Made by a program: the position numbers and the translations under genes. A stretch of DNA of 52,759 nucleotides from Chlorobiota bacterium. GTDB taxonomy: Bacteria > Bacteroidota > Bacteroidia > Bacteroidales > JAADGE01. Shown piece by piece: positions 36,415 through 45,558 of the stretch (positions within the stretch are counted from its first letter, which is position 1; every line of letters starts with the position of its first letter). The stretch is taken from positions 1-52,759 of the forward strand of contig JAADGE010000066.1 in the NCBI GenBank assembly GCA_013152535.1, in the 5' to 3' direction. The notes under the pieces were generated by a model. That model had not been told where the DNA came from and did not search any database. It worked only from the letters and a program-made list of their open reading frames with translations.

Positions 36415-37692
36415 ATGAACCATAAAAAAACATTACTTCTCGGCATTTTTCTTTTGCTTGTATCTTTGTCATTCTCGCAAGATATTCTTCAATACAGAGA
36501 TAAAATATACAAGAAAAATATTAAAACCGTACTTTTTTACAGAGCCGGTTGGGAATTTACATATCCGGTTTTCGAACTTAATTCCGGCAAGCAGTTAATT
36601 CTTGAATTTGACGACTTAAACCCCTCAACGACTGATTATTATTACACAATTATCCATTGCTCTTCCGATTGGCATCCGTCTGATTTAAACCCGATTGAAT
36701 ATATTTCAGGCTATGAAGAAAATCAAATAGATGATTTTGAAAATTCTTTCGGAACTTTGATACAATACACACATTATTACTTAACTTTTCCGAATGAAAA
36801 TATGAAACCGCTCATTTCCGGAAATTACTTGCTTTTAGTATATGAAGATTATGATCGAACAAAACCGGTACTGACAAGACGTTTTTATGTTGTTGATAAT
36901 AAACTGAAAACAGAAGCAACCGTAAAACGATCAACTCAAGTAAATGTAATGAATACTTCACAAGAATTGAGAGTCATTGTGAGCGACAATCAAAATTATA
37001 TTACTAATCCGCAAGATGATTTCTCAATGACTATCGCACAAAATAACAGTCAGGATATTATTCTTTCCGGGTTGAAACCGGATTTTATCAAAGGCAATGT
37101 TTATGAATTTTACAACCCGCATATATTAAAATTCCTCGGAGGTAACGAATTTCGATATGTTAATTTAAAAAGTGTTAAATTTGTAAACGACCGCATCCAA
37201 TCCATTCAATTTAACCGTCCGTATTATATTTTTGAAATAGTACCTGATGCTTTTCAAAAAATAAAAAGCTATTCTTATTTTCAGGATATTGACGGAGAAT
37301 TACTGGTTACGGCAGAGCATGTTCAAAATCCGACTCTTGAAGCCGATTATGTTTTAGCAGACTTTTCTTTACAGTATAATAAAATTTTACCCGAAGGTAA
37401 TTTATATGTTTACGGAGCAATTTCAGATTGGAATTGCAATGAAACTAACAAAATGACTTACGATAACAGCAGCAAAGAATATAAATTAAGAATGCTTTTA
37501 AAACAAGGATTTTACAATTATGAATATGTTTTTTGCAAAAAAGGAAGTACTGTTCCGGATTTGAGTTTTACGGAAGGCAATTATTATCAAACCGAAAATA
37601 ATTATGCAATTTTTTTATATAACAGACCGCAAGGAGGACAATATGACGAACTCATAGGGTATAAAATCATTAATTCATTAAAACATTTGTAA
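36415..37692 (+). CDS. Type IX secretion system plug protein (DUF5103)
   Basis: A 425-residue exported protein of the DUF5103 family, identified as the plug that closes the periplasmic side of the SprA translocon pore in T9SS. Signal peptide [20 protein letters not shown]. The mature part starts with an immunoglobulin-like domain ([40 protein letters not shown] is the family hallmark). A second domain contains [16 protein letters not shown] and a C-terminal carbohydrate-binding-like fold ([11 protein letters not shown]). It ends 7 nt before hemD. With sprE at 18.8 kb and the cargo protease at 31.4 kb, T9SS genes are dispersed across this window. Confidence 0.88.
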   Translation: MNHKKTLLLGIFLLLVSLSFSQDILQYRDKIYKKNIKTVLFYRAGWEFTYPVFELNSGKQLILEFDDLNPSTTDYYYTIIHCSSDWHPSDLNPIEYISGYEENQIDDFENSFGTLIQYTHYYLTFPNENMKPLISGNYLLLVYEDYDRTKPVLTRRFYVVDNKLKTEATVKRSTQVNVMNTSQELRVIVSDNQNYITNPQDDFSMTIAQNNSQDIILSGLKPDFIKGNVYEFYNPHILKFLGGNEFRYVNLKSVKFVNDRIQSIQFNRPYYIFEIVPDAFQKIKSYSYFQDIDGELLVTAEHVQNPTLEADYVLADFSLQYNKILPEGNLYVYGAISDWNCNETNKMTYDNSSKEYKLRMLLKQGFYNYEYVFCKKGSTVPDLSFTEGNYYQTENNYAIFLYNRPQGGQYDELIGYKIINSLKHL

Positions 37693-37699
37693 AATATTA

Positions 37700-38467
37700 A
37701 TGCAAAAGAAAAAAATCATCATTACTGCTCCAGAAATCTACGGAAACAAATTAAAAACAGTTTTAAGCAAATACAATTTTAATGTTATTCAATTTCCGAC
37801 TATTGAAACCGTTTTATCAGATAATTCTGAATTTAAAACTCTTTTCAGTGAAATTCTGACATTTGATTACATTATTTTACCCAGCAGAAATGCAATTAAT
37901 AGTTTCATTAAACAAGCAAAGAAATATCATATTACAAATAAAACTCTGCAAAGTCTAAAATATGTAACGATAGGCAAAGACACAGAACTATTAAGGAATT
38001 TCAATTTACATCCCGAATTAAAAATTAAAGAAGCAAGCACAAAAGGAATATTTGAAGCCTTAAAAAAAATAAATCATATTAAAAAACTTGCCGTTATAAC
38101 ACCAAAAGTTAAAATAATTAATGAACCGGATATTATTCCTGATTTTATTAAAATGCTGCAATCACTTGCAAAAGTTTATCGCATTGACGGATACATTACA
38201 CAACCGGTATTAAATTACGAACAAAAAACTCATAAAATAATTTCACAATCAAACTATGATTTAATTGCATTTACAAGCGGTGCCGAAACCGAAGCATTAC
38301 AATACATTTTAAAAGACGATACAATATTTTCAAACTTAAAAGTTGCCTGTTTCGGTCCGTACACAGCTTCTTCCGCCGTTAAAATCGGATTAAATCCGAA
38401 AATAATCGGAAGAAATTTTAATTCATTTGAAGGTTTTGCCGAAGTTATTATACGTTATTTCGGATAA
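37700..38467 (+). CDS. hemD: Uroporphyrinogen-III synthase
   Basis: A 255-residue HemD, which closes and rearranges hydroxymethylbilane to uroporphyrinogen III. The family is poorly conserved, but the two-domain pattern is clear: FDYIILPSRNAINSFIKQ in domain 1, VITPKVKI in the linker, YDLIAFTSGAETEALQYIL and KVACFGPYTASSAVKIGLNP in domain 2, ending with FEGFAEVIIRYFG. The length is normal. It converges, 3 nt apart, on hemG of the minus-strand run that also has hemN. So three late or middle heme steps are clustered here, although hemD is on the opposite strand. Confidence 0.85.
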   Translation: MQKKKIIITAPEIYGNKLKTVLSKYNFNVIQFPTIETVLSDNSEFKTLFSEILTFDYIILPSRNAINSFIKQAKKYHITNKTLQSLKYVTIGKDTELLRNFNLHPELKIKEASTKGIFEALKKINHIKKLAVITPKVKIINEPDIIPDFIKMLQSLAKVYRIDGYITQPVLNYEQKTHKIISQSNYDLIAFTSGAETEALQYILKDDTIFSNLKVACFGPYTASSAVKIGLNPKIIGRNFNSFEGFAEVIIRYFG

Positions 38468-38470
38468 AAC

Positions 38471-39814
38471 TTAACTGTTACTTTTTATAATTATTTCGGC
38501 TAATTCCGTACCCTGTTTAATTCTGTCTGCCAAACTGATACCATCACGCATACTGCCTGCTAAAAATAAATTTTTATTCTCTTTTTCCAACCTTTCAATT
38601 GCCTGCAAACGTTTTTTGCTGTCTGCACCGTATTGGGCTATGGCTTTTTTATGATAAAATATTTTTATCAAATCAGGATTAAATGTTTTTAATACGAGCA
38701 ATTCCTGCAATTCAGGTTTAACAAGTTTTAAAAGCTCATCATCAGGCATTTCAGAAAGTTTATTATTTTTTATTCCTCCTACAAATGTTGTCAGTAATGC
38801 ACCTTTTTCCGGAGCTCGATTTTTAAATATTGACGACATAAACAAAATTCCTAATAAGTTTTTCCTTTCTTTTGAAGGTATCAATCCGCCGAAAGCATCC
38901 AAATCAATTCCTTTCCATTCCTTAAATCCGATTGCAATTTCAGCTACTTGTGCATAAACTAAATTTGAAATATCTTTTAAATATTCTTTATGCAGAAAAG
39001 GAAATAAACTGCTTAATTCCCCGGCATTTGCCGTATTAACGACATGAGAGAAAACTTCATTCTCAACATTGTAAAACCTGTCGTTTTTTTTCACTTCAAT
39101 TTTTGAATTCAATATAATATTTTCTTCCCCGATATATTTTACAAGTGCATTTACAATTTTAGATAAGCCGCCTTGTGCCGAAAATATTTTTTTAGTTACC
39201 TTTTTATCCTGCTCCGATTTCGGCTCCTTTGATTTTTTTATTGCTCCGCCAATAAAACTGCCGTATTGTTGTTCTAATTTATACAATTTAGGTAATGCAT
39301 ATTTGGTAACCAAATAATTAGTATCACCTGCATAAATTCCTGAAATAAAAGGATCAACAGCATAATCTAAAAATGAATTTCCCATACGCCTTATTACCAA
39401 TTCGGAAATTGTTTCAAACGGATTATTTCCCGATTTTCTGAACGGTTCTGCCAAAAGTCTAAATTTATCCTTTACGTTAAACAAAGGTGTTGAAATACCG
39501 GAAAATAATCCCGAAGGCAAGGCATACCATTTATTATTTTTCAGTATTAAACGTTTTTTTGCTGTCTCATCAGCTGTTTCAAGTTCAAAATTACCGGCAA
39601 GATACTCAAACAATTCAACAGTTTCAATATTTGATAAAGTTCCCGAATTAGGTCCTGTTTCAAACACAAAACCATTTTCTGACACAGTATTAATTACACC
39701 ACCAAAATGATTTGTTTTTTCAAATATTTTAAACTTAATACCTGTTTTTTTTAAATAAAATGCTGTTGTCAATCCGGTAATTCCGCTTCCTATTATTGCT
39801 GTATTTTTTTCCAT
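38471..39814 (-). CDS. hemG: Protoporphyrinogen oxidase (HemY type)
   Basis: A 447-residue FAD-dependent oxidase that converts protoporphyrinogen IX to protoporphyrin IX. The dinucleotide-binding motif IIGSGITGLTTAFYL starts at residue 7. The FAD/substrate region FETGPNSGTL, then the middle FISGIYAGDTNYLVTKYALP and the C-terminal FLAGSMRDGISLADRIKQG are characteristic of the HemY-type enzyme (often named hemG in Bacteroidota). It is the last gene of the run, 3 nt after hemN. HemY-type enzymes normally use O2, whereas HemN is oxygen-independent. The pair is common in Bacteroidota. Confidence 0.92.
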   Translation of the reverse strand: MEKNTAIIGSGITGLTTAFYLKKTGIKFKIFEKTNHFGGVINTVSENGFVFETGPNSGTLSNIETVELFEYLAGNFELETADETAKKRLILKNNKWYALPSGLFSGISTPLFNVKDKFRLLAEPFRKSGNNPFETISELVIRRMGNSFLDYAVDPFISGIYAGDTNYLVTKYALPKLYKLEQQYGSFIGGAIKKSKEPKSEQDKKVTKKIFSAQGGLSKIVNALVKYIGEENIILNSKIEVKKNDRFYNVENEVFSHVVNTANAGELSSLFPFLHKEYLKDISNLVYAQVAEIAIGFKEWKGIDLDAFGGLIPSKERKNLLGILFMSSIFKNRAPEKGALLTTFVGGIKNNKLSEMPDDELLKLVKPELQELLVLKTFNPDLIKIFYHKKAIAQYGADSKKRLQAIERLEKENKNLFLAGSMRDGISLADRIKQGTELAEIIIKSNS

Positions 39815-39817
39815 TTT

Positions 39818-41191
39818 TTATAAAGATTTTGAGAATTTCTTTTCTGTATTTTTAAACAAAGGATCGAATAAAGCCGCAATATTTCTTAAAAAGAACATAC
39901 CCTTATGAGTTACGAAAATTTCCTTACCGGTTAAAAAAACAAGTCCTTCATTCTCAAACTCTTTCAGTTTGTCAATATTTAATTCAGTAATTGAAAGAAT
40001 TTCATCATACAAAATATTAAAACGCTTTTCAACAGTATTAAAAGAAATATATCGATTACTCATAATTTCCGTTATTATATAACCTATAATTTTTTCATTT
40101 TTATTCAAAAAATATACTTTTTCAAAAGGAAAAATTCCTTTTTCAATTTGGCTTTTGTAAACAGTTAAATCTTTTGTATTTTGCAAATAAACATTGCTTA
40201 ACTGACTTATTCCACTGATACCCAATGCGTAAACCTGTCCGGTTGTTCGGCGTGTGCAGTAGCCCTGAAAATTTCTGCTCAACATTTTATTTTCAGATGC
40301 TTGTGAGAGTTCATCTTCCGGCTTTGCAAAATGATCTAAACCTATTGAGATATAACCGTTTTCGGTTAATATTTTATAAGCTTCATCGAATAATTTTGTT
40401 TTCAATTCGGCATCGGGCAGATTATAACGTTCGAGTATTTTTTGATGTGTTTTCACCCAAGGAACATGTGCATAAGAAAATAATGCCAATCTGTCAGGAG
40501 AAATATCCGCAGCTTTTTGAATAGTGTGTCTGAAACTTTCAAGTGTTTGTCCGGGCAGTCCGTATACAAAATCCAAATTTACCGAAATACCTTTATTGTG
40601 CAAAAAAGACACTAAATCTTCAACAGGCAGATTCGGCAAAGCTCTGTTTACATTATTCAAAACATCCTCACTAAAATCTTGAATTCCGATACTCAAACGA
40701 TTAAATCCTAAATCTGCCGACAAATTCATAAAATCATAGGTTAAATGTGCAGGATGGCATTCCATTGCAATTTCCGGATTTTCAATAAAATTGAAATTCT
40801 CGTAAAAGACCTGTATAATATCCTTTATTTGACTGATATCCAAATAATCAGGAGTTCCTCCGCCCCAATGTATCTGAGAAATTTTTCTGTCGGCAGATAA
40901 ATGTTCTTTATACAGTAAAATTTCTTTTTTAAGAACTTCAACATAATCCGAAATTATATTCTTATCTTTTGTTATAACAGTATTACAACCACAGTAATAA
41001 CAGAGTTGTGAACAAAAGGGAATATGCAAATAAAAAGAAATATTCTCCGGAATTTCTTCATTTGATTTATTTACTGCTTCAATTGCCTTATAATAATCAA
41101 AATCGAAAGTAAAGAAATTTGCCGGCGGATAACTTGTGTATCGCGGTGTAGGAACATTATATTTTTTTAATAATTTATTATCGTTTATCAT
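39818..41191 (-). CDS. hemN: Oxygen-independent coproporphyrinogen III oxidase
   Basis: HemN (457 residues) is a radical SAM enzyme that decarboxylates coproporphyrinogen III to protoporphyrinogen IX. The ATG at 41191 was preferred (MINDNKLLKKYNVPTPRYTS, the family start); an ATG at 41248 would lie inside the MFS gene. FYLHIPFCSQLCYYCGC gives the cluster Cys60, Cys64, Cys67, with the extra Cys69 typical of true HemN and not HemW. GGGTPDYL, ECHPAHLTYDF, RLSIGIQDFSEDVLNNVNR and NLDFVYGLPGQT follow. The HemN C-terminal domain is at about 360-440. It overlaps the end of the MFS gene by 14 bases and lies 3 nt before hemG, so translational coupling is likely. Confidence 0.94.
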   Translation of the reverse strand: MINDNKLLKKYNVPTPRYTSYPPANFFTFDFDYYKAIEAVNKSNEEIPENISFYLHIPFCSQLCYYCGCNTVITKDKNIISDYVEVLKKEILLYKEHLSADRKISQIHWGGGTPDYLDISQIKDIIQVFYENFNFIENPEIAMECHPAHLTYDFMNLSADLGFNRLSIGIQDFSEDVLNNVNRALPNLPVEDLVSFLHNKGISVNLDFVYGLPGQTLESFRHTIQKAADISPDRLALFSYAHVPWVKTHQKILERYNLPDAELKTKLFDEAYKILTENGYISIGLDHFAKPEDELSQASENKMLSRNFQGYCTRRTTGQVYALGISGISQLSNVYLQNTKDLTVYKSQIEKGIFPFEKVYFLNKNEKIIGYIITEIMSNRYISFNTVEKRFNILYDEILSITELNIDKLKEFENEGLVFLTGKEIFVTHKGMFFLRNIAALFDPLFKNTEKKFSKSL

Positions 41192-42389
41192 TTGTTTCAG
41201 AATTAAATGTATATAAGACAGGAAAGAAAATAAAAACAAAAATTGCAAAAATTAATTCTACCGTAAATAAGCCTCTATATCCGAAATTATATGCCAATTT
41301 ACCGCTCATAATCGCCAAAAATAAACTCCCGAGGTGTGTTAAAACAATTTGTATTGTAAAATCAGTTCCTTCCCTGCCCGTTCGCACATTGTCCATAGCC
41401 AAAGTATATACAGCAACGGAATTTGCTCCGTAAACACCCCAGATAAGTAATAAAGCAAGGATAATCAATGCTGTTGAAAGCGTTAGATAACTGATAATTA
41501 CAAAATATGCAGTAACTAAAATAGTTAAGAACATAAAAATACGAACAGATTTTCTTCTTCCGATTTTTCTCATCAGCCAACCGGCAAAAAGTGCCGATAA
41601 AAATCCTGCCGATGCACCGTAAATTCCGGAATAAATTCCTATTTCTTTAATATTATAACCCAAATCAACAAGCCAGGGTTTTACCATTGTTAAAATACCT
41701 ACGATGCCGGAATAGAAGAAAAAAAGCAAAAGAACATGTTTCAAAATTCCTTTTTGAGTAAAAAACAGATATAAATCTTTTCCGGAAATTTTCTTAAATT
41801 TTTCTTCCGTTCTTATTTTTTGTTTTTTGAAAAATAAAAGAGGAATGAGAGCAATAAAAACGAAACCTGCAAGTCCGAGCATCAAAAATTTCCAACCATA
41901 AAAAGAATATATAATCAGGAGTACACCGCTGCCGATAACAGTTCCGAGAAAACTGCCGCCTGATTGCATTGAATTTCCTATACTCCTGTCTTCTTTTTTG
42001 AGGATTAAAATTGCAAAAGCATCGGTTGCAATATCCTGCGTAGCAGATGCCGTAAATGCAAAAAGTAACAATATAATAATCAAATTAAAATCAATTTGCA
42101 AATTCAAGAATCCAATGGCAACAATTAAAACAGCATAAACGATTTCAGATGAAAAAATCCATTTTTTAAAATCAATTGTTCGTTTTGAAGATCCGTCAAC
42201 CAAAGGTGCCCATAAAAACTTTAAAATCCACGGTAATTTTACAAGTTGTAACAGGCCTATTGAAGTCAAAGAGTATTGTTCCTGCCTCATAATAACCGGC
42301 ATAACCGTTGAAAAAAAAGTCATCGGAACAGATTGGGCAATATATAAACTAAACAGAGTGAAAAAATTATATGCTTTTTTCTCTTTCAT
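41178..42389 (-). CDS. MFS transporter (AmpG/PAT-like)
   Basis: A 403-residue twelve-helix major facilitator protein. The N-terminal YIAQSVPMTFFSTVMPVIMR and LLQLVKLPWILKFLWAPLVDG are typical of the AmpG/PAT branch (muropeptide and acetyl-CoA transporters). AFTASATQDIATDAFAILIL and RSIGNSMQSGGSFLGTVIGS are conserved in that branch. It is encoded between a TonB-dependent receptor (78 nt upstream) and hemN, whose start overlaps its stop by 14 bases. The place in the run suggests it imports what the receptor delivers, perhaps a siderophore or tetrapyrrole; no residue proves this. Confidence 0.82.
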   Translation of the reverse strand: MKEKKAYNFFTLFSLYIAQSVPMTFFSTVMPVIMRQEQYSLTSIGLLQLVKLPWILKFLWAPLVDGSSKRTIDFKKWIFSSEIVYAVLIVAIGFLNLQIDFNLIIILLLFAFTASATQDIATDAFAILILKKEDRSIGNSMQSGGSFLGTVIGSGVLLIIYSFYGWKFLMLGLAGFVFIALIPLLFFKKQKIRTEEKFKKISGKDLYLFFTQKGILKHVLLLFFFYSGIVGILTMVKPWLVDLGYNIKEIGIYSGIYGASAGFLSALFAGWLMRKIGRRKSVRIFMFLTILVTAYFVIISYLTLSTALIILALLLIWGVYGANSVAVYTLAMDNVRTGREGTDFTIQIVLTHLGSLFLAIMSGKLAYNFGYRGLFTVELIFAIFVFIFFPVLYTFNSETNDKR

Positions 42390-42467
42390 ATATTTTTATT
42401 AAAATAGTGAAAATTTCCGGTCAAAAGCCTGCACCGTTAACCGAAAATTTCAAACCTTTGTTCTATA

Positions 42468-44558
42468 TTAAAAATATAATTTAACAAAGGCATTTATTTG
42501 CATAGGATTACCAAGTTGCACATAAGAATTACCCAAAGCCTCAAAAAAATAAGAATTATAATCGGCATTTAATAAATTCTTTCCGAATACACCAAATTGT
42601 ATGTGTTTATTCGTATTAACAGAAATATTTGCATTTAACAAACCGTATGAATTTTGATATGCCGTATTTGCATCATTCCAGTAAAATTTTCCAATATACT
42701 GATAATCAACTAAGAACATAACAGATTTAAAAAATGAACCCGACAAAGGTAAATTGTAACTAAAACCAATATTTCCGGTATATTGGGGAATATAAGGAAT
42801 AATATTTCCGCTGTAATCCGTATTTTCATCTTTTACATAATCTAAATAACGAACATCATTATATCCTGTATTAAACCAAATTTGAATATTTCTTACCGGT
42901 AAGGCTTTAATTTCTGCTTCAATTCCTTTACTTACTGAATGACCGGCATTTTTTAACATTGCACCGTGTCCGCTCGGAACGGGTTGATAAACTTGCTGGT
43001 CTTTCCAATCAATGTAAAAAATATCTGCATTTGCTGAAAATTTACCGTTCATAAGGCGGGTTTTTACACCCAATTCATAATTGTAACTGAATTCAGGATT
43101 AAAACTGATATCTTCATCTCTCTCAAAAGTCGAATTAAATCCGCCGGTTTTATAACCTTTAGCAATACTGAAATAAGTGTTTATACCATCATTTATCTTG
43201 TATGTCAATGTCACTTTAGGCAAAATTTGATAAAACGTATTAAAAGTATCAGCATCCTGAATTTGTGTTAAATTATCATTTAACATTCTGTCATAATTGT
43301 ATTTCAAATTATCTTTTTCATAATCAGCTCTGATACCTGCCGACAAACTAAAATTGTAAAAAGGAATACTGATTTGGCCGTAAGCAGCAGCTCCTTGAGT
43401 CGGCTGATTATAGTTTTTCAATTTAATAATAGGACCCGGCAAATGATAAGCAGCAACGGCATCTTTACCATAATAAACATTTACATTTTTATCTTTCAAT
43501 TGCTTAAAACCGAACAAACCGGCTACCCATTTAATTTTAGAAACAGATAATGATTTAAGCGTAAATTCCTGAACAAATGTTTGATGCTCTCTGTTTTGAT
43601 CCACAAAAAACAAATCCTTGGGTGTAAAATCCTGGTCAATTCTTTGAGTGTCAGTTAAAAATTGAAAACTTGAAGCACTGTTTAATTCAAATTTACCCGC
43701 TTTATAATTTATATTCAATCCCGAAGAAAGCAAGTCTCTGTGATAAGTGCTTAATTGATTGTAATTAACATCTGAAGCTGTCTGATTTGTAGTATCATAA
43801 ACTGCATAAGGATAACCGTTTTCAAGATTTCTTTCATAACTTACATTCAAATTAATTTTCAATTTTGAAGTCGGAATATATCGAAACTTTAACCTTCCCG
43901 AATAGGTATTGAAAGCATCGGCAGAGTTATTTAAAAATATATTTTTAAAGAAACCGTCAGAATGTGTGTATGCACCGTCCAAAGCAAAAATTATTTTATC
44001 GGAAAGCGATTGATTATAATGCACAACCGATTTAATCCGATTGTAATTTCCGTAATCAGTTTGTAAAGAAATTTCTTGTTTTTCTGACAGTTCAGCAGAA
44101 TAAACAGAAATTAATCCGCCCATAGTATTTCTTCCGTATAAAGTACCTTGCGGTCCGCGAAGAACCTCAATTTTACTTAAATTATAAAGCTCAAAATTAA
44201 AAGAACCGAGCTCAAAATACGGAATATTATCAACATAAAGTCCTACCGCTTGAGAATTAATTCGTGAACCGATACCTCTTATATAAATCGGACTTGTTAA
44301 TCGTGATCCGTGTTCGGGAATAAATAAATTAGGAATTCGAGCATTCAATTCTTCAATATTATTGATACGCATCATTTCCAAAGATTCTTTTTTTAATAAA
44401 GAAGCAGAAACAGGTGATTGATGTTCGGATAAATTAATTTTGGTTGCCTGTATTACAACTTCATCAATAGTTTGTGATTTAATACTATCGTTTTTTTGAG
44501 CAATTATTTCCGCAAAAGAAATGAATGTAATCAAAATTGTCAAAATAATATTTTTCAT
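42468..44558 (-). CDS. TonB-dependent outer-membrane receptor
   Basis: A 696-residue receptor, starting at the ATG at 44558 (signal MKNIILTILITFISFAEIIA). A longer frame to 44624 adds a poor leader. The TonB box is probably IDEVVIQATK, followed by the plug domain (SLLKKESLEMMRINNIEELN, YIRGIGSRINSQAVGLYVDN, IEVLRGPQGTLYGRNTMGG). The barrel has SIAKGYKTGGFNS and FNPEFSYNYELGVKTR, and ends in INAFVKLYF with a terminal Phe. There is no CarboxypepD-like domain and no SusD partner, so it belongs to the iron/siderophore/vitamin type and not to the glycan-uptake type. Coexpression with MFS-hemN-hemG suggests iron or a tetrapyrrole as ligand, inferred. Confidence 0.92.
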   Translation of the reverse strand: MKNIILTILITFISFAEIIAQKNDSIKSQTIDEVVIQATKINLSEHQSPVSASLLKKESLEMMRINNIEELNARIPNLFIPEHGSRLTSPIYIRGIGSRINSQAVGLYVDNIPYFELGSFNFELYNLSKIEVLRGPQGTLYGRNTMGGLISVYSAELSEKQEISLQTDYGNYNRIKSVVHYNQSLSDKIIFALDGAYTHSDGFFKNIFLNNSADAFNTYSGRLKFRYIPTSKLKINLNVSYERNLENGYPYAVYDTTNQTASDVNYNQLSTYHRDLLSSGLNINYKAGKFELNSASSFQFLTDTQRIDQDFTPKDLFFVDQNREHQTFVQEFTLKSLSVSKIKWVAGLFGFKQLKDKNVNVYYGKDAVAAYHLPGPIIKLKNYNQPTQGAAAYGQISIPFYNFSLSAGIRADYEKDNLKYNYDRMLNDNLTQIQDADTFNTFYQILPKVTLTYKINDGINTYFSIAKGYKTGGFNSTFERDEDISFNPEFSYNYELGVKTRLMNGKFSANADIFYIDWKDQQVYQPVPSGHGAMLKNAGHSVSKGIEAEIKALPVRNIQIWFNTGYNDVRYLDYVKDENTDYSGNIIPYIPQYTGNIGFSYNLPLSGSFFKSVMFLVDYQYIGKFYWNDANTAYQNSYGLLNANISVNTNKHIQFGVFGKNLLNADYNSYFFEALGNSYVQLGNPMQINAFVKLYF

Positions 44559-44657
44559 TTTTATTTTTTTGTAGTTTAATAAATTATATGTATCATATTG
44601 TTGGATTATGATTAAAAATAACAAAGCGTTCTACATTACCTAACCGGTTCTGACCGC

Positions 44658-44843
44658 TTAAAGCAGCTTGAATACGTTTGTTTTAACAGTTTGTACCACA
44701 TAAAAGCTTACTGCTTGTGCAAAAAACACAATTATTCCGAACCAAAGCCTATTAAGAGTATAATCAACTGATACAATATTAGTTAAAGCATATCTGAGAA
44801 CTTCGGTATCTTTTAAAAAAGATACCGACTGACAGAAAAATAA
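44658..44843 (-). pseudogene. Small membrane protein, probably frameshifted
   Basis: A frame open from 44843 to a TAA at 44658 reads FLKDTEVLRYALTNIVSVDY and continues TLNRLWFGIIVFFAQAVSFY to VVQTVKTNVFKLL. It looks genuinely coding (a polar helix then a ~20-residue hydrophobic segment) but has no start codon. In another frame, ATG at 44848 gives MIIFLSVGIFFK up to a T6A4 run (about 44810-44820). One base fewer or more there would join the two into a ~62-residue protein. The run sits in a hairpin (CGGTATC with GATACCG), a place prone to slippage. It could be a pseudogene, a sequencing error or programmed frameshifting. No family recognised. Confidence 0.45.
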
Positions 44844-44891
44844 TCATTCTGTTCAGATAAAAATCTCCGGTAAATTATATAAACAATAAAA

Positions 44892-45248
44892 TTATACGAG
44901 CGGAGGTGCCCTGGGAATTAAATGTGTTGTATTAAGTATTAATTTTGAAGAAATTTTATACTTAAAAAATACATTAACCTTCGAAATAAATGTATTAAGT
45001 TCCGAATTGTCAGAAAGAAGATTAAATAAATTTGAGCCGGAATGTAAATTTTTTGTTTTGGACTTTCCTACTTTAATTTTATGTGAAGAATTTGTTTTAC
45101 TGTATGGATTATGAGCAGCATATAAATCAATTTTATAAATTACCTTCAAGTGTATCTCAATAAGATCACTTACGGAAAATATAAAGAAAATGAATAAGAA
45201 AAACCCATTCAGAAATTTCTTAAATTTATATATACTTCTTAAATTCAA
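44892..45248 (-). CDS. Small exported protein with PRAPP tail
   Basis: A 118-residue protein with an N-terminal hydrophobic helix (FLNGFFLFIFFIFSVSDLI) and a polar mature part. The C-terminus THLIPRAPPLV is striking; small proteins with a PR(A/G)PP-type end occur near TonB-dependent receptors and metal genes in Bacteroidota, to my recollection, with no known function. The middle is rich in Lys, Ser and Asn (NPYSKTNSSHKIKVGKSK). It is 4 nt after the second DUF4491 gene and about 330 nt upstream of the TonB receptor, with the frameshifted small membrane ORF between. Confidence 0.6.
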   Translation of the reverse strand: MNLRSIYKFKKFLNGFFLFIFFIFSVSDLIEIHLKVIYKIDLYAAHNPYSKTNSSHKIKVGKSKTKNLHSGSNLFNLLSDNSELNTFISKVNVFFKYKISSKLILNTTHLIPRAPPLV

Positions 45249-45252
45249 ATTC

Positions 45253-45558
45253 TTATTCTCTTTTTTTCTTAAACCAACCTTTTTTTACTCGTTCTTCCTG
45301 TTCAATTGTTTCATGTATTCCCCAAAGAAAGATAAAACCGAATGCGGATATTGCTGATGAGAGTATTAAATTATCAAAGAATAATGAAACAGAAAGACCT
45401 GCAATTCCGACAAGCAAAAATACAATCCAAAAAAATTTTGTAAAATGATATTCACCCCAAATACATAACCTGCGAGCAAAAATAATTACTAAAAAAACAA
45501 ATAATCCGACAATTAAACCGGAAAAATTAATCGTTATATTTAAAAAGTCAATACTCAT
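45253..45558 (-). CDS. DUF4491 family membrane protein (second copy)
   Basis: A 101-residue protein with three or four hydrophobic helices. Family features are INFSGLIVGLFVFLVIIFARRL at the start and FGFIFLWGIHETIEQEERVKKGWFKKK at the end; EQEERVKKGWF is the most conserved stretch of DUF4491. Function unknown. It overlaps the first copy by 4 bases (45555-45558) and leads into the PRAPP-tailed gene. Confidence 0.8.
   Translation of the reverse strand: MSIDFLNITINFSGLIVGLFVFLVIIFARRLCIWGEYHFTKFFWIVFLLVGIAGLSVSLFFDNLILSSAISAFGFIFLWGIHETIEQEERVKKGWFKKKRE

Noticed and set aside
44559-44891. Possible cobalamin or other riboswitch before the TonB receptor
   Set aside because: No B12-box or other known aptamer core is visible. 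The structure there is explained by a small coding ORF with a local hairpin.
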